The notes under the pieces were generated by a model. The model had not been told where the DNA came from, did no database searches, and worked only from the letters and a program-made list of their open reading frames with translations. Below, in pieces: positions 17,901-30,220 of a stretch of 64,000 nucleotides of DNA (position 1 is its first letter; each line of letters opens with the position of its first letter). Where the stretch lies: the NCBI RefSeq assembly GCF_029633865.1, contig NC_079223.1, positions 39,210,706 through 39,274,705 of the forward strand, written 5' to 3'. This DNA is from Lampris incognitus. Taxonomy: Eukaryota > Chordata > Actinopteri > Lampriformes > Lampridae. The position numbers and the translations under genes were made by a program.

Positions 17901-20900
17901 TTATTAACAACAAGGTCATTATGATTGTGACTCATGGCTGTCTTCAGTGTTGCTCTCAGTCGCTATACTCATATGATTAGATGTAAACTGAGACTATGGG
18001 CATAAAACCACAAATTGGCAAGTTGAATAACCTTAGTGCCTTGTTAAATCAAACTGTTTCTTCAGGGAAACCCCAGGCAGTTCCACAAGTCACAAATTTA
18101 AACTGAAAAGTACACATTTACAGGAATGGCTTCAGGTTAATTAATTTCTATCTAGGAATGAAGGAGACACTGTTACTTATGGCCGTGACGAGGAGCCCAT
18201 TGTGACTCTCCCTCTTCTTCCTGCAGCTAAAGAAACTGGGTGTGATGCCTCCAGAACAGCCCCTTCCACTTAAGTGCTGCAGAATTTATCAGGTCATGTG
18301 GGCCAACAATGGAGACACCATCAGCAGACAGTATGCAGGCACAGCTGCCCTCAAGGTAGCATCATTGCTTGTGTAAATTTACTAACTGGTGGGTGTTAGC
18401 TTAGCACAGTTGCCAGGAATATGACATGCTCCCTCTCCACAGCTAATGAGTTTTCCTTAAAAGGAATAAATTGAGATGTTGCAATATTTGCACCTCCTTT
18501 GTTTAGATAACTCTTATCAATATGCCAGGTACACCAGATGTACCTGACATACATTGAGATGATCTCTGTCAAATTTCAGTGTTGGTAAGAAACTTGGAAG
18601 ACCAGTGGCGATATTGGAAACTATCAGTTGGTCAAAATGTGAAGAACACGAGTTTAAGTGCAGGCCTTTGTGACTACCTTGTCCAAGTTATAGGACCTGA
18701 TGTTACTATCAGAGATGAAATTAGTCTTCAAAATAACTATAAATGTGTAGAACAGCATTTTAATCTCTTGGGAATAGAGTAGCTAAATAAGCTTCTGGAA
18801 AGGACCAACAGCAGTGGGACACATCGCATCAGTGTGACTTTTGGTTTCACCAATGCAGGGAGATTTCACCAGGACGGGGGAGAGGAAGCTTGCTGGTGTG
18901 ATGAAAGATGGAGTAAACTCAGCCAATCGCTACTATCTGAACCGCTTTAGGGATGCCTATAGACAAGCAGTGATTGGTAAGGAGATGGGTATCTCAGCTA
19001 AGTATGTGGAGGCCCATTTTGTCTATAAAGTGCCTTTCAAACCTGTCTCGTGCTTCCCCCACAGACATAATGATGGGCCTGCCAGTGACCGAGGACCTAT
19101 ACTCCATTTTCAGTAAGGAAAAGGAGCATGAGGAGAAAGAGAAGGAGAGCCAGAGGGGAGCCCAGGAGCAGGTCAGCCTTCTGCTGCAGACTTACATGCA
19201 GCTGTTGTTACCCGAGGATGAGAAGTTTCATGGGGGCTGGGCCCTCATCAACTGTGACATGAGGTTAGTGGATCTTACCATGGATCATCACATGCGGCCA
19301 AATTATTAATCTGTTTTTTTAATATGCTCTGGATGTATGACGAATCTGTCTAAAATCAATCTTTGGAAATGCTTTGCTATACATAGAACTCATATCACAT
19401 TAGTGACATATATTCTACTGCTTCTCCCCAGCATTATAGATGCAACCAACAAAGATGTGGATGTCTTGTTGCTTCTCTCCAATAACGCTTATTACATTGC
19501 CTAGTAAGTCAAGCCATTGTAAATATGCCATATTTATGATGAGAGTTGTTAAGAATTTAGAGGATCACTGTTTGTTTGCTTTCTTGTAGCTATGATGAAG
19601 AAGCAGATAAAGTCAACCAATACCAGCGCCTCGATTTAGAGGGTTTGGAAAAGATTGAAATAGGTAAGGAGTAAGTTATGTTGAAAAGAGAACTAAAAAT
19701 TGCTCTACATTATTGGTAATTCACTACACTTCCCAAAACTATACGTATGTTAACTTTTCAGTCATCTTTTAGAATTACGTCTTCCTTTCTTGATTCATCT
19801 ACTGTCAGCACAGTAACAGTGCCAATTCTTTGCTCTTTGTATTCATTTGAAGGTCCAGAGCCCACTCTGTTTGGGAAGCCAAAGTTCTGCTGTATGCGTT
19901 TGCATTACAGAAATGAGGAGACAAGTGGATACTACCACACGTTACGAGCTGCAACACGGAATCCTGAGGATGATGGAAAAGGTGTGATGTAATTCTTTCT
20001 AAGATTGAAAGGTTGTGATCTTAAATCTCAACTCTGAGCATATTCACAATGGACCATGTTTGTGATCTCCATTGTGTTGTGTTTCAGACACACTACAGTG
20101 TATAGCTGAGATGCTTCGCATTACAAAACAGGCCATGGGGCTGGACCTCCTCCTGGTTGAAAAGAAACTAGACAGGTAAGCAGCAATTAATCTGTCAGTA
20201 TTCCAATAATATGTTGAGCTCTGATCTCTCTCACATAATTTTATGTTTGCATATCATATAAACGTTTGCTTGCATCTTGATACTGTTTTTGCTTGGTGCT
20301 ACTTTTCATGATGACCACTGTTTTTGTACTTGCTTTATAGGCGGCATAGTAAACCACATGAGGATATTATGGGCATACAGACCAAAACCACTGACCAGGT
20401 GCAAGGTAGCTCCGGTCTTGCACAGGGCAAAAGTTTCCTTCTCAACAAATTCTCTTCCCTTAATCAGAAGGTGAAGCAGACCAAGACAAACGTGAACATT
20501 GGCCCCTTCAAGCCCCTTGGGAAACTAGGAACCTTCTCAAAGCCTGATGTAAAGGTAAATTTCCTAAAGCCTACTATGCATGTCAACCTGTGGAAGTCAG
20601 ACAGCAGCTTGGACACATCAGACGGCAATCCTGCCTCTGGAGCACTAAAGGACCATTGTGATGAGCACTCCGAGATGTCTTCAGACTCAGACTCCTACGT
20701 CTCTGACCCTGAGCATCCGTGCTCTGGCTCCTTGGAAAATGTTGACTATGTGTTGCCCAGCTGTGGCATTGTAGCATCAAACCCCCGGTTAGGCAGCCAC
20801 TCTCAGTCCATTGGTAGCGTAGAGTTGAACATTCCCTCTGTCATCCGGGTCACTGGCTGTGATGGAAATCAGGAAAGCTCATCTCAAGTCAGCGATGACA

Positions 20901-21496
20901 AGTCTCCAGGGGCTGCCTCAGTGGCAGAAGAAGCTATCCTGATTGACTTTGGAACCCCCATAGATGCCTATTGCCACCAGTTTGTTCAGGATGCGCAGAC
21001 CAAACCTGTTGAGGTTTTTGGAGAGCCAGAGTCAGCTGCTGTCCTACCACACAAATCCTGGGTGCCTCAGCAGACAAAGGGACCAGCAGACTCAGGAAAA
21101 CAGCTGGACCCAGAACAGCAGCAGGAGCCCCAGGTCCCCAGGCCATCCCAGCTTGATGTTCAGTCCACTACCTCCGGCTCTAACCTCTTGATTGTCCAGA
21201 AGCCTAGCTCAGCAGTCTCAGGAGGCTCTCAGAGGAGCTTCTGTTCTCAGATGGAGGGCAGCCTGGGCCCCTCGCCCGCTGACAGCAACGGTAGCCGAGT
21301 GGTGTCTCCCTTTGCCAAGATAAAGAGCTCCATGGTGCAGGTTGCCAGCCTCACCCAGGCAGGACTCACCCAAGGCATCAACTTTGCTGTGGCAAAGGTA
21401 CAGAAGAGTCCAGAGCCAGAGGGTGTTAATGAGTCCCAGGAGAGCGAACTGAGGGCAATGTTTACACAGTGCCAGACCCGGATCATTCAGATCTAG
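8962..21496 (+). CDS. inpp5f: Sac2 phosphoinositide phosphatase (inositol polyphosphate-5-phosphatase F)
   Basis: Twenty coding exons: 8962-9058, 12690-12770, 13144-13280, 14182-14310, 14495-14662, 14785-14841, 15580-15778, 16006-16185, 16388-16455, 17149-17273, 17451-17528, 17726-17846, 18227-18355, 18859-18976, 19065-19263, 19432-19503, 19590-19663, 19853-19981, 20088-20175, 20341-21496. Frame carries across all junctions, giving 1134 residues (human 1132). The SAC domain fills the N-terminal half. Its catalytic CX5R(T/S) motif, CMDCLDRTN, begins at Cys458, the same number as the human nucleophile. A Sac-homology (hSac2) region follows (GPEPTLFGKPKF, residues about 590-720). The last exon encodes a long, serine-rich, probably disordered tail ending CQTRIIQI. 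The enzyme removes the 4-phosphate of PI4P on Rab5-positive early endosomes and recycling membranes. Exon 1 begins MELFQAKDHYILQ. Its donor (GTACGG) is weak but the phase fits. Three-prime ends converge with mcmbp. Confidence 0.97.
10659..12109 (-). mobile_element. Tc1-like DNA transposon, copy 1, interrupted
   Basis: The element is flanked by TA on both sides. Its inverted ends read CACTGATCAGCCAAAAC at the left and GTTTTGGCTGATTGGTG at the right. Minus-strand translation shows an N-terminal helix-turn-helix part (11691-11876: RLARLVRSHRRATVAEIAEK) and a DDE catalytic part (11347-10677: WSDDS, QQDNAPCH, SPDLKPIKHLWD). The third acidic site is Lys here where this family has Glu. The frame is broken by shifts and by a nested insertion, so the copy is dead. 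Removing the insertion leaves about 1186 bp, the same length as the copy at 61384-62569. It sits in inpp5f intron 1. Confidence 0.9.
11421..11684 (-). mobile_element. insertion nested in Tc1-like copy 1, carrying a SINE-A 3' end
   Basis: Alignment by eye with the copy at 61384-62569 shows about 265 extra bases here. The first ~125 bases match the 3' part of SINE family A in reverse orientation. The remaining ~130 bases (to the GAACGATA before 11684) are not part of that SINE and are unidentified. This insertion is younger than its Tc1-like host. Confidence 0.75.
12257..12465 (+). mobile_element. tRNA-derived SINE, family B
   Basis: An RNA polymerase III A box (TGGCTCAGCAGGTAGAG) and B box (GGTTCGATCCC) sit at tRNA-like spacing, followed by the common fish SINE body (GTGTCCTTGAGCAAGACACTG) and a TGAATG-rich tail. 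It lies in inpp5f intron 1 about 150 bp after the Tc1-like element. The tail end is approximate. Confidence 0.8.
14853..14896. repeat. perfect 20-bp inverted repeat with 4-nt loop
   Basis: Arms 14853-14872 and 14877-14896 are exact reverse complements around the loop CAAA. The hairpin starts 12 nt after the donor of inpp5f exon 6 (14841). Confidence 0.95.
15130..15163. repeat. perfect 13-bp inverted repeat with 8-nt loop
   Basis: Arms 15130-15142 and 15151-15163 (TGCATGGTCATCT and AGATGACCATGCA) are exact reverse complements. It lies in inpp5f intron 6, about 230 bp after the previous hairpin. Confidence 0.9.
16821..16874. repeat. 24-bp inverted repeat with 6-nt loop
   Basis: Arms 16821-16844 and 16851-16874 pair over 24 positions with 22 Watson-Crick and 2 G-T pairs; the outer 18 bp are perfect. 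It lies in inpp5f intron 9. Confidence 0.9.
18521..18551. repeat. 13-bp inverted repeat with one mismatch and 5-nt loop
   Basis: Arms 18521-18533 and 18539-18551 (TATGCCAGGTACA and TGTACCTGACATA) pair except at one position. It lies in inpp5f intron 13. Confidence 0.85.
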
Positions 21497-24391
21497 CATT
21501 TTACTTGTAGACTGTTGCTGGATTTTGTAGTTGTACATGTAGAAACCTCCAATATGATAGCAGTAGCATAAGCTTGCACAAAGGGCCACTTCTCAAAGAA
21601 CACTGCTCTTAAATTTCCTCCTTGGTTGAGCTAACCAATGTTTTTGATGACTCATGTACAAAAAGTACATTACCAAGGTCAACATGACGATGACTGCTTA
21701 CATGCACACAACAATGCTACTTCTTGCCTGACTCTGAGGATACTTGGATAAAGGTCTGGACATATCTCCATTTCCATGCAATTTTGGGTGCCCTAGAAGT
21801 TGAGGGTACGACAGTTACTGTGTACTGCAAGTCATCAGTCAAGTGTCAGATAACTCTTCATAACATCACAAATGTTGAAATTAACAGACGCAGTTAGAGT
21901 TATAGTGTATACACATTTAAAAGAACATCAGAAAATGCTGCAAATGTTTCAATTCATATTGAACATTTTATGGGTTCAGTATGATTACTCTATTATGAGT
22001 AAATGAAGACACACAATTGGAGAAATAATTCCAGATTGACACATAAAAGGTGGTCATGAAGCGTCATTTCAACCCTTGTATTCGGAGAATGTCAGACATA
22101 TACGATTGGAGAATTAGTGTGCATGTAAACACATCACCGTCCTTAGCTTGTGTAACTCTTTTTTTCCAGTTGATTTCCTGCTATGGTTGCATGTGAGGCC
22201 AATTGTTAAAATCAGGTAAACCAGGCAGGTAAATTACAACTGCATGTTGAAAGTCCAACTGTAAATCTTTCATGTACTGTATGTGATTCCTGATGTGCTG
22301 GTCACCTATTGGCATTGATGCAGGCCCCATTATAGCTGCAGTTCTGAACACTGGTAATTGAACCTGACCAAATTTCTTGTGATCTCCAAAGGAAAGTTCT
22401 TTGTTAAATATTACCCTTAATATAGCCATCGGAAAACTAACAACTGACATGGTTAGGCCTATGTAATATCAGTGTTGTCAAGTGTAACCTATAGGAAATA
22501 TACCAATATATAAATTAATGATCACGTAAGTGTATACAGGTTGATATGTACAGTGAGTATTGTATGTATATCTGTTCCTTGAATAGAACCTTCCTATTTA
22601 CTAATACAAACACATATATACAATTATTTATGGCGGGTTATACAGGGGGTTTATCTCCATACATTTTGGCTTTTGTATTGAGGCTGGAGTAGTAACTTAA
22701 GATGTCTGTTGAGGTATGAGCATTTTATTTTGAAAAGGCTCCCCATTACGATTCCAAACTGCTGATAACCAGAAGGTACTGGTTAGAGATGTTTTTGATA
22801 GGTATGTGAATTGAATTTGTTATTATGCTATTGGTTGTAGTAATTACTTCTGAGGGTAGGCCTGATCCAAGCCCTCGGTCGGAGGACATTGACTTTGCAT
22901 GTTTGACAAAGACTTGAGAGCAGCATATAGGTATATGCAATTGGCGTCACCCAAACATTAGAAACACTGTTTGGCGTTTTATGCACTCCGTTAAATGAAA
23001 GCATACTTGCCTTAACAGGAAAATTGAAGTGGGGTTGTGTATATCAGGTATTCATGGCGAAATCTACCTTTTTTAACTCGTTTCCATTTCACTTAAATCT
23101 TACATTTGGGTGTACTGTATACAGTATTGGATCATGTTCAGGGTGTTTATGTCCGTTTCCTTTTATCTTGGGATATTTCGTCCATTGGTACAGCCATTCC
23201 ACATTGTGCAGGGAATGCCCTGAAAATGAGCATCCTTGAGACAAAGACTATTAGTTGTGTCTATATAGTATGTGTGGATTTGTGTATCAAGAGCCTCCCT
23301 GCTGCTGCTGGTATTTGTGTTCTTCAAATCCCGGAAAGATAGTATGTGCAAGTTGGCTGTCAAGGTTTGTTTATCATATACTTCCTTTTTTTTTTTTCTC
23401 TTAACTTCGATCAAGTGAAGCAATGCTTCACGTGTAAGGCTGTAATGCTTTCACTGGTATCCTACACAGGACCCGGTCACTGTACCCCGGTAGAAATTAA
23501 TATGAGCAGGTAGTTTAAGACACTCGAGTCTAGTGTTGTGAATATTGTCTGATTAAACTGTTGTCTGCTCGTAAGTCAGAATATCCCGAGATAAACGCTC
23601 TAGTCAACTTTTTTTGCGCTTTCATCTTGCTCATTCGCAGTTATACATGCAAACTGACCAGTCATGGTGCATGAGACGAGAGCGTCTCCTGTTTTGTGGG
23701 AGCAGCATGGTATTGTGGTTGGCTCATCGGTTAATGAACCTACTGATTAACGTTTGATGCTGCCAAAGCTTTAAGATGGCTGTATTGCAGTAGGAATGTA
23801 AGGCTGCGGTGCAAATAGTACGTTTTTATCTTCTGGATAACTCAATACAGAAATGTGGAGTAGTTCTCAAACACATGAAATGAGTTTTTCCTAAATCTGT
23901 ATTGAATTAAAAGGATCAAGTGTTTTAATTGACTTTCCTGCAAGAGAAGACCCCCCCATTGCTAGATATCGTTTTGTTGATATGCAAAAGCTGGTATAGT
24001 TTAACTTGACCCGACATTTGATAGGTGAAGATCTCTTATCCTTTATTTTTTTCTAACACCAAGTGCTTTTGAAACCATCTCTTTATTTGCTGTCTGTGGT
24101 TGACCATCCCCATAAGGATCCTTCCCATAGATAATCTACCATGACATTTGTGTTATCATGAGGTCGGAGCATATGATTGCACTGCACTTAAGCACATTTC
24201 CCGCATTAGCGCCATGTTGTCTGAATGTCTGTGGTTGTAGTTCACTTCTTACAATAACTGAGTTTTTTTTTTCATGGCGTATTCAGATTTTATTGTATAT
24301 TAAAATATCCTATTTATTCTTATCATTTTTCGGTGTGTTACTTCAGAACAGTGTGCGCTGTACACTTTGGTCCAGGAAGATATTCCATGGG

Positions 24392-24397
24392 AATAAA
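24392..24397 (+). terminator. candidate inpp5f polyadenylation signal
   Basis: AATAAA within GGGAATAAAAGC, about 2.9 kb after the stop. It is the last plus-strand signal before the convergent mcmbp 3' end. Confidence 0.45.
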
Positions 24398-24556
24398 AGC
24401 ATTAGAGCAAACAAGTCTTGCATGAAGTTTATTGTCAAATCCCGCATGAACAAAGAACTTTATTAGCATGCCCAACACGGCTGCATCAAATGTTGACTTG
24501 GGTAAGAAAAGAAAAAAAAAGCACAAAAATGGGATATTTCATGCGGACCTCATTGC

Positions 24557-24562
24557 TTTATT
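24557..24562 (-). terminator. candidate mcmbp polyadenylation signal
   Basis: AATAAA on the minus strand, about 360 nt after the mcmbp stop codon. If both this and the inpp5f signal are used, the two convergent transcripts end about 165 bp apart. Confidence 0.5.
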
Positions 24563-24919
24563 TACATTTTGAGATCAACAGCACAATTATTTATAAAACT
24601 GAAAATTTGGTCTGCAGTAATGTTGGAAAGTACTGCCTTATTTTGTAAGAGTACGAATCCCAGAAATGCGGACCATTTTGAATTTAAGGCATGAGGCGAC
24701 ATATGGAAACTGAAGAACAACTATGTACAACTCGTGCCATTAGTCTCACTCATCTGTTATGTCGTCAAAATACAAATGGCACCTGACATAAGCTAAATTT
24801 AGACCCACGGCGAGCATCTTGGATAGAAAATGAACTGTTTTATACACAAAGAAATGTCTTAACTTTTGAGTATCAAAAAAAGTGTCACCATATTTTTATC
24901 ACTCGCAGACCGTTTCTGA

Positions 24920-27900
24920 TCATGGCTCATTGCCATTGACACACTTCTGCTGCTCAGTCCTGTTAGTCCGGAGCATTTCCATGTGCTTGGCCCTCATCCA
25001 GTTGTCTCTTGAGAGAGTGGTTTGTCCCAGGCTCAGAGACAGCAACCTGAGGAAGTATTAATAATCAGCCCATTCACTCCCACTCTCGTGAAATATTTTG
25101 CTCGACATAAGACTCCAAACAACTGGCTAACAATTAAGTCACCTGGCCTGAGCAGTCCTTCACAAGCTCAGCTATCTCACTTAATCCATCATCCATTTTT
25201 CAAGTTTCATTGCCTTTGGCTGTATAATCCAACATCTGACATTTTTAGTTTGCCATATTGTCTTCGTCTTGCTTAATGATTGTAAAACTCAAGTGCTATA
25301 GAGACACAAAGTATGCTGTTTTAACTTGATAAAAAGGGACAGTAATGTCCTGTAAGTGTACTAAAAATGGTAGAAATTAAAGCCCACCTTGCCACCACCA
25401 GCAGCCTGTGGAGGTCCTCAGCAGAGATGCTCTGGGGATCATCCTTGCGCATTTCTACAAAGTCATCTTCAACAGCCTGAGCACACAGAAAACAGGGAGG
25501 CAGTGTAAGTGCAGCACAGTCCACAACATCTACAGTATATAGGTTTCCATAACACAGGCTTTCCTGGCATTTCACTTCAATTAAACTCGCCACTTAGGCA
25601 GCCAGTTTCTAAGATGCTTATTTTTTTGTATTAGTCTCAAGAACGAGGAGAACTAAATATGAAAATTAAAGAAGGTAACAATATTTTTGCAGAGTCCATG
25701 GCTTAGAGTTAGGGGATCTACAAATACACAAATCACTGAGGGTTAGTCCAAAGTAATGGGCAACGGGCAATGTTCCTCCCAGGACTGTTTTCAAGTCACT
25801 GAAGCAGGCACATTCAAGACTCAAGGTATGAGGTCATCTCACCTTTGTGACCTCATCAGTGATACTGTAGTCCAGAGTTCGGGCCACGCTGAGGTAGATT
25901 CTGAACTTGTTCAGCTGCGGCGATGCCTGCATGGTTTGAATGGCACCAAGATACTCCTCCATACTGGGCATGGCAATCTGAGGCTGCAGGGGTATCCAAC
26001 AGTCCGACTGTGTGTGTGGGGGGGGGGAAGAGCAATATTCAAGCAATGGATAATGGATTTTATTTGTTTAGACCAAAATAGCATGTGCATATCCATTTTT
26101 CATGCTAAAATTATTGAAAAAATTTTTTTTTAAATTGATAATGGGATTTTATTTGTTTAGACCAAAATAGCATGTGCATATCCACTATTCATGCTAAAAT
26201 TATTTAAAAAAACAACAACAACCACAACAACAATAAAAAAATAAAAATAAAAACACAAAAACAAAACAAAAGCCCCTGTCTGTCTCTAGTATGACTAACC
26301 GGCACGGTGATGAGGATTTTTTTTAAATGTGGGTGATCGGTTTAGGTCGTCGTCTGCTTGTTGGCCACTACTTTTTCCAATGTAAACACGGCTGTGTATT
26401 TCTGCCATGGGAGCTGTTTATAACACATCGCTCTTGACTGCAGTCTAAAGAGGTGGACTAGTCTGACGCCTCTCCCTGGATTGTTCCTATGGCACACAGC
26501 TACCTCCATGGCAACACATTAGACCAAGGCACAGGAATAGTACACAGCACATTCCTCTGGCCGTTTGCAACACAGTGAGGCCAAGTCTAAAGCCAGAAGT
26601 GGGGGAGGGGGGGTTGCTGGTTGGGACCAATGACAGTTGAGATGCCAGCACGACACGGCCTTAGAAACAACCCATAGCGTCTGACTTGTACTGGTCTCAT
26701 GAGAGGCTGGTGGAAACCTCCTCCCCCCCACCCCTCCCGTCCAGTGCTCAACCCCTGTTATCCTCACCGGCAGCAGTGAGCGCCCCTCTGACACGATGAG
26801 CATGTTAATATTGCAGGGGAATTCCATCTGGTGGTAGTTGAAGTCATAATCAACCTTCTGCCATGAGATCAGGTTCCCAAGGGCAGTGATGTTCCGCACA
26901 CCTACAGCACAAAACAAACACAGCAAATAAACTTTAACCTACTGACCAAGATCAATCATATGGAAAACACTGAACTGACTGTGTCGAACCTGCAGAATTC
27001 ATTACCAGTTCTCAATGTACAACAAATATAGTTTTCCCCTCTATGAGAATTCAGCCTCAGGTCTGACAGTCAGCCACTTGTGTACGTCTCAGTGTCCTCC
27101 CCTAGTGGTTTCTAAAAGCCTCACCTGTTGCATCCAGCTGTCCCTGCTCCAGCTGGGTTTCGTCCAGGAAGAGGGAAGTGTTACTGGCCAGCTGCAGGGC
27201 TCCACTTACTAGCCGGTTGGCCACATAGTCCTTCTTGGGCACCAGCTGCAACTGATTCATGTTCTGAAGGCTCATACTCAGACGGTATGACTGCAAGGCG
27301 GGAAAATCATTTGATTAAAAATAATAATAATAATAATAACAAAAATTTTAAAAATATACCTGCGACAAGCTAAGAAAGAATTTCAAACAGGCAGCGCTGA
27401 CGTTAGGCCATACTGACGTTAGGCCATACTGACCACTTTTATTCTAAATATAATGCACTTTTGGCTTTCCCAGGCTACATGGACTTACAAGAAAATACAC
27501 CTAAGCATTCCTAAACAAACTCTGGTTATGTTTTTTTCTTTAATTAGGCTTTAAAGATAAAAATGTTCCATATGAAAGGCAACATGCTCAAGAAATATCT
27601 AAAGTGTTTCTTGATCATCTAGCCAAAAGAATATAAGAACTGGGAGTCTATTTAGATGACACTTTTCATTCACTCACACAAGGCACAAGCTGTTGAATGA
27701 CTTGGTAGAGCTGTTCAGTGTACGAGGAACCTGTGGGACATCCGCTCAGGTTCAAGGTGAATTTGCCCAGTGGGAGAACATCTCGCCTAGCATACCTATG
27801 AGTGGCAAAGAAACTCAGTGTGAAATGCCTCAGGATAAAAAGGGATGGGCCTGATTAGAGGTTACAGGTGAGACTATCAAACACGTACACGTTGGAGATG

Positions 27901-30173
27901 AGATGTAGAATGAGGTACTCAGCTGCCAGGGCATCACCCAGGAGAACGTGAGTGAGGTACGTCAGCAACTCAGTCCTGATGGAGGCCATCTCACTCAGGG
28001 TGGATGATAAAACTATGGAGGACAGGCCAAGAGTAACATAACAAGTCATTCTTATAGCAAACTAAACATCTCAGCAGTTTGGCAGATTGTGCAGTATAGT
28101 CGCCACAGCCTTCTCAGAGATGCAGACAGACAGCCGTAAACTCTTCCCTACATTCTTACAGGCACTGTTGTTCTCCAAGGCAGCATAGGGGAGCAGGGGA
28201 TTGTTGAGAGGCAGAGGTTTGGCACAGAGCATATGGAGGCGAGGTACGAGTGAGGCAGGCGGACTGTGGACTCTCTGCTCTTCTGCAGTCTCCATAGATT
28301 CTGCGGGGTCCAGCAGTGACGATGAGACATCTCTGTGCCGATAAATACACAAGCAATAAGCAACACGGATGCAGAGCACTACCAGAATGAAATCAGGCTT
28401 AAGGCAAATAGGAAAAACAATGTCTTACTTCTCTTCTGTCAAGGCGCTGAGGGCAGGGCTGACGGAGAGGATCCCATAAACCTCTAGTGTGTCATTCAGT
28501 TTGAACTGGTCCCATTCCTCGTACACCTATCAAAAGAGGTGTTGCTTAGTAGAAACAAGTTGAACACTTAGAAAGGTTTTTGCTGTACTTATAGTCTTTT
28601 TTTTAGTTTTTTTTTACAGCTTTTGGGCATATATAGAGGGTTTGCAAAAAGAAAAAATTTTTTGCTATGGATTTTTTTTTTTGCTTTCCAACAATGACCT
28701 GGTTTCAAACACTTTTACTCATATATAGTCACATTTGGGAGATAATGGGAGCAGCTGAAAGTAGTAGTAGTCACATTTGGGAGATACAACTACAACTACA
28801 ATCTTTTGATAGAAGCCACTCAGCAGCTTCGCTGACATAATGTGGTTTATGGGCACATCAAGAGTAGTTATTAAGGAAGGGGGGAATGTAATTAAATCAC
28901 TGCTCCACCTCAAATTTAGAGCTGAATTTCAGCCCTAGGACAATTTGTTTTGTACTAACGAGAGCATTACTTTGTGTCTCTCTCAGCCACATAGGAGAGA
29001 TGTTTAGTTCATCATCTCCTTGATCAGTGTGATCCAACTGCAAAGAATGAAAAGCAGAGTATGGACACAGTGGCTGTTACTGTTAAAAAAATTACACTTG
29101 GGATGTTTAGACTATTTTCTGATTCAGAGCTGATCACATGATTCTATATAAAGCTCTTCTGGATGTTGGAGTTTGAATTCCCAGAGAATCTGGGTAAATA
29201 TAGAGACCCCCTCCTCACCTGTTTTTAGATTAGGGTGCTGGGTATTTAATTTAACAGGAAATACACATGTAGTTTGAACATAGGTGGCGGGAGCACAGGT
29301 GTCCTTGCTGTAGCATAACTTTCCTGGATTGGACAGCAAACATATATCTACAGGATTTAAAATTCTGTGCTCCAAATAAAACCCGTAGTTTCAACTAATT
29401 TCCCCAAGATAAACCATTAAACTGTGAATATTATATTCATGTCAACAAAGGGGTACATACCACCCCAAAATCTCTGTATGGATGTTGAATTATTGAAAAG
29501 CCCACACTTTCTACCTATGTAAGTGACAAATACTGGACTGTTTTAATTTGGGTAGCCACTCCAGTCAGTTCTCTATACACAACCCTGATAGCATGATCAT
29601 ATGCAAAATCCTGACAGGCCATTGGCAGACCTTAAAATTAGATGGTAATAGTTTTATTTAAACAGCACAGCAGAACTGAGGCAGAAGGAATAAATGGAGG
29701 ATGGGGGAAAAAAATACCACCAGTCGTAGGTTAATGTACCTTGACTAGGCAAGATGGACCCTTCTCTCCTGGCAGGGGGAAGTTTAAATCCAGATGAGAG
29801 GCAGAGGTCGTCTGTTTGGACCGAGCTTCTGTCTCCTGCCGTTTACAGTCCCCATTGCCATGCAGCACTGTCATATTTTGATGACCTGGGGAGGGAGGAG
29901 AGGACAGTTGGCATTTACAAATACTGTCTTCCCCACAGGACTGACCTTTATATTCAGTGAGAATAGGAATAGTTTTATGTGCATCTGGAATTTCCTCACA
30001 ACAGTGAGACAAAATTACATATCACAATAAATATAAAGGAATACTGACAAACTATTTTGTTGATTGAAAGACTTTTTAAATTTATGGACTAATTTGGCAC
30101 CGTTCAATTTCATCTTGGGAGCGGCACAATTTTGAGAAGACCCCCCCCCCCCGGCACTTTTCTCTCTCTCTCT

Positions 30174-30220
<47 letters not shown>

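Larger units (their letters stand above)
21497..24919. other. convergent 3' UTRs of inpp5f (+) and mcmbp (-)
   Basis: No coding exon is visible between the inpp5f stop and the mcmbp stop. The inpp5f 3' UTR may run about 2.9 kb to the AATAAA at 24392. The mcmbp 3' UTR would end near the minus-strand AATAAA at 24557-24562. The region is AT-rich single-copy-looking sequence without recognisable transposons. Confidence 0.6.
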
